Notes: generated from the letters alone by a model not told the origin. A DNA stretch of 64,000 bases from Clostridium cavendishii DSM 21758 (GCF_900141845.1 NZ_FQZB01000013.1:62001-126000); one strand, 5' to 3'. Shown: positions 1 through 9,077, counted from the first letter of the stretch. Translations and numbers: made by a program.

Positions 1-722
1 ATAACTATAAGTTTTGGTTTTTTCTTTGAACCTCTGGCTACTTCTAAGAATGCCTTCATCCCTAATTCTTCTATTTGATCTTTCTCAAAAACCTGAACTT
101 CAAATCCATATTCATTTCCTAGAGTTTCAACTTTTTCAGCTAATGTTTCTGGATATATAACATTAGAAGGTTCATTCACTAAATCTCTAGCTATAATAGT
201 AGCTTCTGCTAAACTTTTAGCCTCTTGTAAATATCCTTCTAACTCATTAATTTTATCATCACCTATATGTTTACCACCTATAGAAATTTCAAATTCTATG
301 TTCTCTTTTTTATCACTTTTATATTTATCAAATTTATAACTTGCAAGTACAAATCCCTCTACCGAAGCCTTAATTATATCCTCTAAAGAAATAATATTTG
401 TATCAATAGCCCTTATAAATACCTTCTTAGTTTTTAATTCATTAGCTTTCTTTTGTACTTTTCCATAAATTTTTCTAACTTTTTCCTTGGTTACATCTTC
501 TTCCTTTCCAATACCTATAACTATAACATCTTTTAGGTTGTTTTCTACGTTCCTTGTAAAGTTTACAACCTCTAGAAACTCCCCTTTAAATTGTCCCCTA
601 CTTTCTAAACGAGTTAACGTTTTTGTGATTTCTTCATTTGGAGTTTCTAATTTTCCTTCAAATACTGGTATTATAGTAACATCAGCATCTGTACACTTAA
701 AACTCTTTATTGCTATTTTCAT
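1..722 (-). CDS. pepA: Leucyl aminopeptidase, M17 family (5' part, cut by window edge)
   Basis: Cytosolic metal-dependent aminopeptidase that removes N-terminal residues from peptides. The reading frame is open from an ATG at 720-722 to the window edge, so about 240 N-terminal residues are visible. It starts MKIAIKSF and carries the M17 linker signature ARDLVNEPSNVIYPETLA near residue 157. The catalytic C-terminal domain, with its metal ligands and the NTDAEGR motif, lies outside the window. A GGGGTGA ribosome site sits just before the ATG. The product name rests on the N-terminal domain and linker, which are distinctive. Confidence 0.88.
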   Translation of the reverse strand, partial: MKIAIKSFKCTDADVTIIPVFEGKLETPNEEITKTLTRLESRGQFKGEFLEVVNFTRNVENNLKDVIVIGIGKEEDVTKEKVRKIYGKVQKKANELKTKKVFIRAIDTNIISLEDIIKASVEGFVLASYKFDKYKSDKKENIEFEISIGGKHIGDDKINELEGYLQEAKSLAEATIIARDLVNEPSNVIYPETLAEKVETLGNEYGFEVQVFEKDQIEELGMKAFLEVARGSKKKPKLIV

Positions 723-938
723 ACTATCACCCCACAATTTGTATTATTAGTTAAAAACCATTATCTATTAATAATATAGCATATAGTATTTAAAAACTCT
801 ATAACTTTTTTAATACTTAATTAAAAGTTATTTACTTTTAATATTATATCTATTTATCCCCGTTTAATTCTAATTATGTTTTTGATATAATAAAAAAATA
901 GTTACTAAACAAAAATTTAAACTTAAGGAGTCTAACGG

Positions 939-1832
939 ATGAAAAGATTATCAAGAGCTTTCTTTTTTATTATGAGTTTTCTTTTACTTTTTATAATTCT
1001 AGGTAATCTAATAGCTTATTTGTCAATCTTTCTTCACTATGATGGAGTATTTTCAAAAACTAATACACAAAAAGTTAATAATATAGATATTAATTATAAG
1101 ATTTTAGGAGAAGGTTCTCCTGTTCTTTTAATTCATGATCTTAACTCTTCCTCTGTAGATTTTAATGAAATTTCAACACTTCTAAGTAAAACAAATAAAA
1201 TTGTATTATTGGATTTACCTGGTTGTGGATTGTCTTCTACGGATGAGAATATAAATTACTCTAAGGAAAATCTAGCTAAAACTTGTAACGATCTTATGAA
1301 TAAACTTGGTTATTCTAAGTATTCACTTATTGGGCATTCTACAGGCGGAAATTTATGCACCGAGATAACTAAACTCTATCCTAATTCAATAAGCAAACTA
1401 ATATTATTAAGTCCAAATATTTTTTCAAAACCTAACAAAAATATTTTTCCTCCTATTATTCTAAAAGCTTTAAAGTTAAATTATTTTTCTTCTTTAATAC
1501 ATTATTACAATAGTTTTTACAATAAAAATTTCATTGATTTTAATACTTTTGAAGAAAATTTTTATTACACGTCTCAAAAGCCTAGTAAAAGTTTAAGTAA
1601 ATTATACTTAGTTGATATTAGTTTTAAAGAAGAAGATTTAAAGAATATAAATACTTCTACTCTTATACTTTGGGGAATGAATGATAAAATATTACCTTTC
1701 TCAGATAGTTATAAATTAAATGATACTTTAAAAAATTCTAAGTTAGTTTTACTTTCCCAAACAGGGCATAATCCACATTTAGAAACTAAAGAAATTGTAT
1801 TAAAAGAAATTAACGCATTTTTAAGCAGATAA
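939..1832 (+). CDS. Membrane-anchored alpha/beta hydrolase
   Basis: 297 residues. An N-terminal hydrophobic segment (about residues 8-32) should anchor it in the membrane with the catalytic domain outside. The fold shows the oxyanion region LLIHDLNSS (64-72), the nucleophile elbow GHSTGG with Ser134, the acid in WGMNDK (Asp249) and His277 in TGHNPH, so the triad is complete. The substrate cannot be read from the sequence; small ester or lactone hydrolases of this type are common in Firmicutes. It stands alone on the plus strand and has an AAGGAG ribosome site. It converges on the amidase gene and shares a perfect terminator with it. Confidence 0.8.
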   Translation: MKRLSRAFFFIMSFLLLFIILGNLIAYLSIFLHYDGVFSKTNTQKVNNIDINYKILGEGSPVLLIHDLNSSSVDFNEISTLLSKTNKIVLLDLPGCGLSSTDENINYSKENLAKTCNDLMNKLGYSKYSLIGHSTGGNLCTEITKLYPNSISKLILLSPNIFSKPNKNIFPPIILKALKLNYFSSLIHYYNSFYNKNFIDFNTFEENFYYTSQKPSKSLSKLYLVDISFKEEDLKNINTSTLILWGMNDKILPFSDSYKLNDTLKNSKLVLLSQTGHNPHLETKEIVLKEINAFLSR

Positions 1833-1850
1833 GGTTAACCTTATCTGCTT
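1823..1850. terminator. Bidirectional terminator between hydrolase and amidase
   Basis: Perfect 14-bp inverted repeat (AAGCAGATAAGGTT and its complement) with almost no loop. It includes the hydrolase stop codon and sits just beyond the convergent amidase stop. Confidence 0.7.
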
Positions 1851-1855
1851 ATTTC

Positions 1856-2605
1856 TTATCTTTTTTTAATTGAGTCTTTATAATTTATAACTGCTTTTTC
1901 AAGTGCTTGTACTAGATTATTCTGCCCTTCAATAGAATTTACATATTTATCATCATTTTTATTGCTGACATAACCAAGCTCTACTAATACAGATGTTGCA
2001 TTATTATTTCTTAATACACCTAAGGATTTTTGACTTTCATATTTAATACCTTCACAATCTGTATATTTTAATTTCGAAAATTCATCCCTAATTTCTTTAG
2101 CTAATTTTTCTTCTTCTGAATTTGGATTCTTACACCAAATTTCGAAACCTTTAAATCGTGAACTTTTATACATATTACAATGAATAGATAAAAATATATT
2201 GGCCTTACTTTCATTAGATATATTAACTCTCTCTCTTATATCTTTTTTTTCATTCGCTGGCCAAGTAACATCATCACTAGTTCTAGTATATATAACCTTG
2301 AAGCCTTGTTTCTCTAATCTTTTACCTAAAGCTAATGTAATTTTTAAAACTGTGTCTTTTTCCTTTATACCTGTATAGCTTGTACATCCATTGTCATAAC
2401 CACCATGACCTGCATCTAAACACACTACAAATTTTCTTTGTTCCTCCTGTGTATTAGTCGTACTAAGTAAAGTATCTTTTTGCTTTTGCTTAAAATTATC
2501 AATACTTAAAATCACTATAAATATAAGTGTCACAGCAGTTAAATAAAATATAACCTTTTGTTTTTTTCTCATAAACTTCTTATTGTTTCTTATCCTTTTA
2601 CCCAT
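1856..2605 (-). CDS. cwlD: N-acetylmuramoyl-L-alanine amidase, CwlD-like
   Basis: 249 residues with one N-terminal membrane segment (about 18-36) and an extracellular Amidase_3 domain from residue 58. The zinc ligands and catalytic residues are visible: DAGHGG (His67), Glu82, SIHCN (His142) and Glu209 in VELGYVSN. The family cleaves the bond between muramic acid and L-alanine in peptidoglycan. In spore formers, CwlD of this length and layout makes muramic-delta-lactam in spore cortex so that germination enzymes can act; that role here is inferred from size and anchor. It lies 40 bp after the metallophosphoesterase gene and has a strong GGATGGGGG ribosome site. A vegetative cell-separation amidase is the alternative. 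Confidence 0.72.
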   Translation of the reverse strand: MGKRIRNNKKFMRKKQKVIFYLTAVTLIFIVILSIDNFKQKQKDTLLSTTNTQEEQRKFVVCLDAGHGGYDNGCTSYTGIKEKDTVLKITLALGKRLEKQGFKVIYTRTSDDVTWPANEKKDIRERVNISNESKANIFLSIHCNMYKSSRFKGFEIWCKNPNSEEEKLAKEIRDEFSKLKYTDCEGIKYESQKSLGVLRNNNATSVLVELGYVSNKNDDKYVNSIEGQNNLVQALEKAVINYKDSIKKR

Positions 2606-2645
2606 TTTCCCCCATCCACCTCACTAAAATTATATAAGTAAACTA

Positions 2646-3488
2646 CTATTTATCCTTTAAATTTACTATTATTAATTCTGGATGATTAAATAACCTTATT
2701 GGAAAAGCACTGTTTCCTAATCCCCTACTAATAATCAATTGTTTTCCATCTTCAACATGTACTCCAGAGGTATATTTTGGAAACCAACCTTGTGCTGGCG
2801 CCATTAACCCACCTATTATAGGTAGTCTCCACTGCCCACCATGTGCATGACCAGAAAATATAATATCAAATCCGGCTTCTTTATAATTTTTAAAATATTC
2901 AGGTCTATGTGCTAGTAAAATCCTAAGTTCTGTTTCTCTTATTCCTTTTATTTTATCTAACTTCTCATTAACTCTAGTTTCTATTTCTCTTTTAGAATCT
3001 CTAATTTTAACACTAGCATCAAAAATACCAAATATATTAAGCCTATCCTCTCCAAGCGATATATACTCGTATTTATCCAAAAGTATATTTACTCCAAATT
3101 TACTTAATTTGTTGCAAAATTCTTTACTTTTACCACTTCTAGATTCATGATTACCAGTAACATAATAAATAGGTGCTATATTCTTTATTTCTTTTATTAA
3201 GGCTAGACAGGGTTTCTCATCATAATTTCTACTATCTACAAAATCACCTGTTATAAATATTAAATCCGGTCTATTTGATTTAATTCTATCAACAAGTCGT
3301 TTTTGCTTATACCCAAAACTTTTAGAATGTAAATCCGAAATGTGTATTATTTTATATCCATTAAAATTTTTAGGTATTTTTTTGTTTATTATGTTAACCT
3401 TTGTTTCATCTATAACATTATTTTCATAATATATAAATATAGTTATCAAAATAATTATAAAAATTGCTACTAAAATATATTTAACCAT
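2646..3488 (-). CDS. Membrane-anchored metallophosphoesterase (YaeI/YkuE type)
   Basis: 280 residues with an N-terminal membrane segment (3-20) and a calcineurin-like phosphoesterase domain. All family motifs are present: SDLH (Asp52, His54), GDFVD (81-85), GNHE (112-115) and GHAHGG (His214, His216). Relatives hydrolyse phosphodiester or lipid pyrophosphate bonds at the membrane surface; the substrate is unknown here. The start lies 6 bp after the nrdG stop and has almost no ribosome site of its own, so translation is probably coupled to nrdG. Confidence 0.82.
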   Translation of the reverse strand: MVKYILVAIFIIILITIFIYYENNVIDETKVNIINKKIPKNFNGYKIIHISDLHSKSFGYKQKRLVDRIKSNRPDLIFITGDFVDSRNYDEKPCLALIKEIKNIAPIYYVTGNHESRSGKSKEFCNKLSKFGVNILLDKYEYISLGEDRLNIFGIFDASVKIRDSKREIETRVNEKLDKIKGIRETELRILLAHRPEYFKNYKEAGFDIIFSGHAHGGQWRLPIIGGLMAPAQGWFPKYTSGVHVEDGKQLIISRGLGNSAFPIRLFNHPELIIVNLKDK

Positions 3489-3494
3489 ATCATT

Positions 3495-4004
3495 TTAAAA
3501 TGACAGCTCTATAACGCTATCTTCCTTTAAACTTTTTTCAACATCTATAATTCTTTGATTTGAAGAACCTTTAAACCTTAGTCCCTCTTGTTTTTGCTCT
3601 TCAACAAATCTACCATCAACTAATACATCTATATTCTCTAATAATTCTTGCCATTTATTCTTATCACTAGTATTCTCTCTTAAGTATTCAAACGTATATC
3701 CTGTATAACACCATATATTAAGGTTCATTTTTTTAAAAGCTTTAGCCATATATGTGAATTTATCTGCTTGTTCAAACGGGTCTCCCCCACTGAAAGTTAT
3801 TCCTTTTAACATAGGATTTTCTTTTACATCTAAAATAAGTTCATCCATATCTAAAAGTTCTCCACCATTAAAATCATGAGTATCTACATTAAAACAACCT
3901 TTACAATTATGACGACATCCCTGCGAAAAAAACACTCTTCTCATTCCAGGTCCATTAACTAGACTTTCATAAGCTATTCCAGATAATCTTATGCTTTTAT
4001 CCAT
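3495..4004 (-). CDS. nrdG: Anaerobic ribonucleotide reductase activating protein
   Basis: 169 residues, the usual length. A radical SAM enzyme whose [4Fe-4S] cluster is bound by C-x3-C-x2-C (Cys30, Cys34, Cys37). The SAM-contacting GGDPFEQ motif is at 73-79. It generates the glycyl radical on NrdD, allowing deoxynucleotide synthesis without oxygen. Its partner nrdD is about 5.2 kb upstream on the same strand, separated by the 2-oxoglutarate operon. A terminator after icd implies that nrdG has its own promoter in the 4005-4150 gap. Ribosome site GGAGAG. Confidence 0.95.
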   Translation of the reverse strand: MDKSIRLSGIAYESLVNGPGMRRVFFSQGCRHNCKGCFNVDTHDFNGGELLDMDELILDVKENPMLKGITFSGGDPFEQADKFTYMAKAFKKMNLNIWCYTGYTFEYLRENTSDKNKWQELLENIDVLVDGRFVEEQKQEGLRFKGSSNQRIIDVEKSLKEDSVIELSF

Positions 4005-4153
4005 TAAACTACACTCTCCATTTCTAAATTTAAAAGATATAATCTTTATATCCTTACTATATTTCTCTTTTGTAATGTACCATATAAAAAATTATTCTTA
4101 TAAGATTTGCCATACGAAAAAATATCCATAATGTATATATATTTTAACATAAA

Positions 4154-4175
4154 AAAAGACCTTAAAGGTCTTTTT
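4154..4175 (-). terminator. Terminator after icd
   Basis: AAAGACCTT / AAGGTCTTT hairpin with A/T runs on both sides, 30 bp after the icd stop. It separates the 2-oxoglutarate operon from nrdG. Confidence 0.75.
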
Positions 4176-4204
4176 AATAATTAAATTTTTATAACATTTT
4201 GATT

Positions 4205-5413
4205 CTATAAACAGCTTTCTAATCTTATTTTTATAGCTTTTATAAACCCTTCTGTATTAACAACATTAACATCTTTATTATCTAGTAATAATGCTAAATC
4301 CTTAGTCATTGTTCCATTTTCAATAGTATCTATAGCCGCTTTCTCCAGCTTCATAGCAAATTCAACTAATTCATTATTCGAATCTAACTCTCCTCTTTTC
4401 TTCAGAGCCCCAGTCCATGCAAATATAGTAGCCATTGAATTTGTAGAAGTTTCTTCACCCTTTAAATGCTTATAATAATGCCTTTGAACAGTTCCATGAG
4501 CTGCTTCATACTCATAATTTCCTTCTGGAGATACTAAAACAGAAGTCATCATAGCAAGACTACCAAAGGCCGTTGCTACCATATCGCTCATTACATCTCC
4601 ATCATAGTTTTTACAAGCCCAAATCATACCGCCCTCTGATTTTATAACTCTTGCAACTATGTCATCTATTAAAGTGTAAAAAAATTCTATTCCTTTTGCT
4701 TCAAACTTTTCTTTATATTCACTTGCATATATATCTTCAAATATATCTTTGAAAGTGTGATCATATTTTTTGGATATTGTATCTTTTGCTCCAAACCATA
4801 AATCTTTCTTAGAATCTAAGGCATAATTAAAGCATGATCTTGCAAAACTTTCTATAGATTTATTTAAATTATGCATCCCTAAAAGTACGCCCTCACCTTT
4901 AAAATCGTGAATAACTTGTCTTGTGATTTCACCTTCAGAACTTGTAAATACGAGTTCTGCTCTACCTTCTCCTGGGACCTTAAACTCAACGTCTCTATAA
5001 ACATCACCATATGCATGTCTCGCTATAGTTATAGGTTTAGTCCAATTTTTAACGAACGGCTTTATATTACTTACTATTATAGGAGTTCTAAATACTGTAC
5101 CATCTAAGATTGCTCTTATAGTTCCATTAGGGCTTTTCCACATTTCCTTTAAATTATATTCTTTAACCCTATCTGCATTAGGAGTTATAGTTGCACATTT
5201 AACTCCTACTCCATATCTTTTGATAGCTTCTGCTGCATCTACAGTAACCTTATCATTAGTCTCATTTCTATATTCTAACCCTAAATCATAATACTCACTT
5301 TTAAGATTTACATACGGAAGTATAAGTTCATTCTTTATATCCTTCCATATTACCCTTGTCATTTCATCTCCATCCATTTCAACCAATGGTGTGGTCATTT
5401 CTATCCTATTCAT
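4205..5413 (-). CDS. icd: Isocitrate dehydrogenase, NADP-dependent (eukaryote-like type II)
   Basis: 402 residues. Oxidatively decarboxylates isocitrate to 2-oxoglutarate, producing NADPH. The start VEMDGDEMTRVIW is typical of the homodimeric, eukaryote-like subfamily rather than the E. coli Icd type. The C-terminal part carries EAAHGTVQRHYY and NPxxxI-like NSMATIFAWTGAL blocks that form the substrate and nucleotide sites. It is the last gene of the operon with the synthase and aconitase, 78 bp after acn. Its ribosome site, GGAGGGGCTAAA, resembles those of the other two operon genes. Confidence 0.93.
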   Translation of the reverse strand: MNRIEMTTPLVEMDGDEMTRVIWKDIKNELILPYVNLKSEYYDLGLEYRNETNDKVTVDAAEAIKRYGVGVKCATITPNADRVKEYNLKEMWKSPNGTIRAILDGTVFRTPIIVSNIKPFVKNWTKPITIARHAYGDVYRDVEFKVPGEGRAELVFTSSEGEITRQVIHDFKGEGVLLGMHNLNKSIESFARSCFNYALDSKKDLWFGAKDTISKKYDHTFKDIFEDIYASEYKEKFEAKGIEFFYTLIDDIVARVIKSEGGMIWACKNYDGDVMSDMVATAFGSLAMMTSVLVSPEGNYEYEAAHGTVQRHYYKHLKGEETSTNSMATIFAWTGALKKRGELDSNNELVEFAMKLEKAAIDTIENGTMTKDLALLLDNKDVNVVNTEGFIKAIKIRLESCL

Positions 5414-5491
5414 TTTAGCCCCTCCAATTTAAACTTAAACTATAATAAAAAATGAACTTAAAGTTTTAAAAGTTAAAGAATCCGTAAAACT

Positions 5492-7414
5492 CTACCTTAT
5501 ATAATTAAGTCTTCCACCAGCTTTTAATATAGCTATCTCTTTTGAGGTTAAGTCAACTCTAACATTTATAGAAAAACTTTCTCCTTCATTGTTCTTTACA
5601 TCTAATTTTAAGTTATTATTATTTAAACTATTCAATAAATCATTAATGGTTATCTCTGCAAGATCTCTTATTTTATCATAATCTTCTGGGTTCTCAAAAA
5701 TCATTGGTATTATTCCATTGTTTATTAAATTAGCTTTATGAATCCTAGCAAAGCTCTTAGCTATAACCCCTTTTATTCCAAGATATAAAGGTGCTAATGC
5801 AGCATGTTCCCTACTTGAACCCTGACCATAGTTATTTCCTCCAACTATAAAGCCACCATTATATTCTTTAGCTCTCTTAGGAAAATCTTTATCTACCGTA
5901 TTAAAACAATATTCCGCAAGATAAGGAATATTACTTCTATAAGGAAGCAACTTAGAATTTGAAGGCATAATATGATCTGTTGTGATATTATCAGAAACCT
6001 TTAATAGCACTTTACCTTCTACTATATCATTCAGCTCTTTATTTATTGGAAATGGTTTTATATTTGGTCCTCTTACTACTTCTACATCCTTACCATCCTC
6101 TGAAGGATCTATAATCATAGAATCATCTATTATAAATTTTTCTGGAAAATCTATACTAATATCTCCATCAAACTCTCTTGGATCTGATAAGTACCCATTT
6201 ATAGCAGATACAGCAGCAGTTTCTGGACTTACTAAATAAACTTGAGCTGTTAGACAACCACTTCTTCCATAAAAATTCCTATTAAAAGTTCTTAAAGAAA
6301 CACCATTAGTTCCAGGTGCTTGACCCATACCTATACATGGTCCACAACCATTTTCTAAAATTCTAGCTCCAGAACTTATTATATCTGCTAGAGCTCCATT
6401 CCTAGCTAACATCTCTACTACTTGTCTCGAACCTGGTGAAATAACTAAACTTACATCTCTATGAACCTTTTTGCCTTTAAGTATTTTAGCTACTTTCATT
6501 AAGTCCTCATAAGATGAATTAGTACAACTACCAATAGCCACTTGATCTACCTTTATTTTTCCTACCTTAGAAACCTCTTCCACATTATCTGGAGAATGAG
6601 GTTTAGCTACTAAAGGTTGTAAACTATTCAAATCTATATTTATTTCTTCATCATAAGTAGCATCTTTGTCTGCTTTAAGTTCTATAAATTCATTTTCCCT
6701 ACCTTGAGCCCTAAAATATTCAAGCGTTTTTTCATCACTTGGAAATATTGATGTAGTTGCTCCTAATTCCGCTCCCATATTTGTTATTGTAGCTCTTTGA
6801 GGTACCGAAAGACATTTTAATCCTTCTCCACTATATTCAAAAACCCTTGAAACCCCACCTTTTACAGTCAGTCTTCTAAGAACTTCTAAAACTATATCCT
6901 TCCCAGTAACCATATGAGTTAATTTGCCAGTTAAATTCACCTTACAAACCTTAGGAGTATTTATATAGTATGCTCCACCAGCCATAGCAATAGCTACATC
7001 CAAACCACCAGCTCCAAACGCAAGCATTCCAACCCCACCTGCCGTAGGAGTATGGGAATCTGAACCTATTAAAGTCTCGCCCGGATGAGAAAATCTCTCT
7101 AAAAATACTTGATGACAAATTCCGTTACCAGGCTTAGAAAAATAAACCCCATATTTAGAAGCAACAGTTTGTATAAATTTATGGTCATCTGCATTTTCAA
7201 AACCTTGTTGTAGCATATTATGATCTACAAATGCTACACTTCTTTTAGTTTTGACTCTTTCTATTCCCATAGCTTCTAATTGTAAATAAGCCATGGTTCC
7301 TGTTGAGTCCTGAGTTAATGTTTGATCAATCCTTACTCCTATAGGCTCTAAAGCCTTTAACTCTCCCTCAACTAAATGATTTTTTAATATCTTATATACT
7401 AAATTATAGCCCAC
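5492..7414 (-). CDS. acn: Aconitate hydratase (about 640-residue type)
   Basis: 640 residues. Converts citrate to isocitrate through cis-aconitate. The [4Fe-4S] ligands are Cys297 (GSCTNSS) and the pair Cys357/Cys360 (NGCGPC). Substrate blocks SDSHTPTAGG (118-127) and QGSSREHAAL near the C-terminal swivel domain are intact. This is the shorter single-chain aconitase common in Clostridia and mitochondria, not the roughly 900-residue AcnA. The start is GTG at 7414, 8 bp after GGAGGG. It lies between the synthase and icd, so its substrate in this operon is most probably citrate, though homoaconitate chemistry cannot be excluded. Confidence 0.93.
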   Translation of the reverse strand: MGYNLVYKILKNHLVEGELKALEPIGVRIDQTLTQDSTGTMAYLQLEAMGIERVKTKRSVAFVDHNMLQQGFENADDHKFIQTVASKYGVYFSKPGNGICHQVFLERFSHPGETLIGSDSHTPTAGGVGMLAFGAGGLDVAIAMAGGAYYINTPKVCKVNLTGKLTHMVTGKDIVLEVLRRLTVKGGVSRVFEYSGEGLKCLSVPQRATITNMGAELGATTSIFPSDEKTLEYFRAQGRENEFIELKADKDATYDEEINIDLNSLQPLVAKPHSPDNVEEVSKVGKIKVDQVAIGSCTNSSYEDLMKVAKILKGKKVHRDVSLVISPGSRQVVEMLARNGALADIISSGARILENGCGPCIGMGQAPGTNGVSLRTFNRNFYGRSGCLTAQVYLVSPETAAVSAINGYLSDPREFDGDISIDFPEKFIIDDSMIIDPSEDGKDVEVVRGPNIKPFPINKELNDIVEGKVLLKVSDNITTDHIMPSNSKLLPYRSNIPYLAEYCFNTVDKDFPKRAKEYNGGFIVGGNNYGQGSSREHAALAPLYLGIKGVIAKSFARIHKANLINNGIIPMIFENPEDYDKIRDLAEITINDLLNSLNNNNLKLDVKNNEGESFSINVRVDLTSKEIAILKAGGRLNYIR

Positions 7415-7473
7415 AATTTAGCCCTCCTCTTATTAAGCCTCTTTATTTATTGCTTATTAAACTATTATTATAT

Positions 7474-8643
7474 TTACTTATTGCTTATTTTAATGTTCCC
7501 ATTTTCAACTCCATCTTTATAAATTTGTACTAACTCTTTATCAAAAAGAGATCTCTTAAGCATTACAGACAATTCTCTAACCTTAACTAGCATGTATTCA
7601 GCCACAGCACTATCTAGTTCTATACCATACTCTTTAAACTTATTAACTATTGAAGCCCTACCTGAATGCTTTCCTATTATTATTTGTCTTTCAAGACCAA
7701 CTACGCTTGGCTCAAAAGCTTCATAATTTAAAGGATTCTTTATAGCACCATCTGCATGTATACCTGATTCATGTGCGAACATATTAGAACCTACTATAGC
7801 CTTCCAAGCTGGAAGCTCTCTACCTGAAGCCTTAGAAACATATTCCGATACCTCTTTAAACATCCTAGTATCTACATTAACATCATAATCATGTACATAT
7901 TTGAGAGCCATTAAAACCTCCTCTAATGCAGCATTACCAGCTCTCTCACCAAGTCCATTTACTGTAACTCCTATATGACTAGCCCCTCCCATTACTCCTG
8001 CTAATGCATTTGCTGTAGCCATACCAAAATCATTATGAGTATGCATTTCTATATCAAATTTGGTTCTAGCTGTCAAAATATTTATATTTTCCTTTATTTT
8101 AAAGGGATTCATAATGCCAACAGTATCACAATACCTAAACCTATCTGCACCAGCTTGTTTTGCAACTTCTATAAATTTAGTCAAAAAATCTATATCAGCC
8201 CTTGAAGCATCCTCCCCATTTACAGATACGTATAGTCCATTTTTCTTCGCAAATTCTACTGATTTAACCATATTTTCTAAAACCCAATCACGTGTAGTTT
8301 TAAGCTTATGTTCTATATGAATATCTGATACAGAAATAGAAATTGCTACTGAATCTACCCCACAATCTATAGATTCTTGTATGTCTTTTATAACAGCTCT
8401 ATTCCACGCCATGATACTACTATTTAAATTTCTCTTAACAATTGATTTTATAGCTTCTTTCTCATCACCACCCATAGCTGGAATTCCAACCTCTAATTGA
8501 TCTATCCCCAAATCACTAAGCATTTGAGCTATAGTCACCTTTTCATGGTTAGCAAATACTACACCTGCAGTTTGCTCTCCATCTCTAAGAGTCGTGTCAA
8601 CTATATAAATATTTTTATTATCCTTCTTATTTCTAATAGTCAT
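7474..8643 (-). CDS. Homocitrate/Re-citrate synthase family enzyme
   Basis: 389 residues of the HMGL-like acyltransferase family (NifV, LeuA, CimA, Re-citrate synthase). The barrel opens with DTTLRDGEQT (Arg20, Asp21); metal ligands His201 and His203 lie in HTHND, followed by GLGERAGNA and ESGIHADG. Sequence type is closest to NifV/homocitrate synthases. Genome context, with aconitase and isocitrate dehydrogenase directly downstream in reaction order and no nif genes in the window, favours citrate synthesis with Re stereochemistry, as characterised in Clostridium kluyveri. It lacks a long LeuA-type regulatory C-terminus. Start ATG at 8643 with GGGGG site. Homocitrate synthase remains possible. 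Confidence 0.75.
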   Translation of the reverse strand: MTIRNKKDNKNIYIVDTTLRDGEQTAGVVFANHEKVTIAQMLSDLGIDQLEVGIPAMGGDEKEAIKSIVKRNLNSSIMAWNRAVIKDIQESIDCGVDSVAISISVSDIHIEHKLKTTRDWVLENMVKSVEFAKKNGLYVSVNGEDASRADIDFLTKFIEVAKQAGADRFRYCDTVGIMNPFKIKENINILTARTKFDIEMHTHNDFGMATANALAGVMGGASHIGVTVNGLGERAGNAALEEVLMALKYVHDYDVNVDTRMFKEVSEYVSKASGRELPAWKAIVGSNMFAHESGIHADGAIKNPLNYEAFEPSVVGLERQIIIGKHSGRASIVNKFKEYGIELDSAVAEYMLVKVRELSVMLKRSLFDKELVQIYKDGVENGNIKISNK

Positions 8644-8647
8644 AACC

Positions 8648-8716
8648 TTAGCCCCCTTTTTTTAAATCTAACCTTAGCCCTCCATTTTTTGAATGATAAC
8701 AACTCTTACGCTTCAT
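8648..8716 (-). CDS. Possible 22-codon leader ORF before the citrate operon
   Basis: ATG at 8716 opens MKRKSCYHSKNG and stops at TAA, 4 bp before the synthase ATG, so the last codons contain the synthase ribosome site. A GGAGGTGAT element lies 18 nt upstream, farther than usual, so translation is uncertain. Its body contains a near copy of the synthase ribosome site (8668-8683 matches 8641-8656). It could be a leader peptide, a translational coupler, or chance. Confidence 0.3.
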   Translation of the reverse strand: MKRKSCYHSKNGGLRLDLKKGG

Positions 8717-8784
8717 TTTTACTCTTTATTTTATATCACCTCCAACCAGTATTCTACTATTCACAATACTCCAGACACTTTTTA

Positions 8785-8814
8785 AGTATATGGAATTGTT
8801 TGTTAAATACAATT
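8785..8814 (-). promoter_or_regulatory. Sigma-A promoter with overlapping dyad, citrate operon
   Basis: On the minus strand TTGTAT (8807-8812) and TATACT (8785-8790) are 16 bp apart. An inverted repeat AATTGT-N9-ACAATT (8794-8814) covers the -35 and spacer and would suit a repressor. The predicted transcript has a leader of roughly 130 nt before the synthase start. Confidence 0.5.
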
Positions 8815-9077
8815 TTATCATAGCAATAATTCAATTTCCACATATTTTTGTTTTTTTAATAAATTAATAATATATAGATTCTAATAAATAATCTACGCCA
8901 TAAATTTTAGAAAAGTCTATAATCTTGAGTAATTTGAGTTTAAAAAATTAATTAGGACCTATATATGTTACAATTTAAAATTTAAATTTACATTAATATA
9001 CTTGTTAAACATAAAATAAAGACAATATTAAATTTAATTTATAAAAATCATATTACAATTAGAAATTGAATATAAAG

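Noticed and set aside
7474..8643. NifV (nitrogenase cofactor) homocitrate synthase
   Set aside because: No nif genes in the window, and aconitase plus isocitrate dehydrogenase directly downstream fit citrate synthesis better; not excluded by sequence alone.
8497..8823. 108-codon plus-strand ORF across the citrate operon leader
   Set aside because: Overlaps the synthase start and promoter on the opposite strand; low-complexity hydrophobic residues and no ribosome site.
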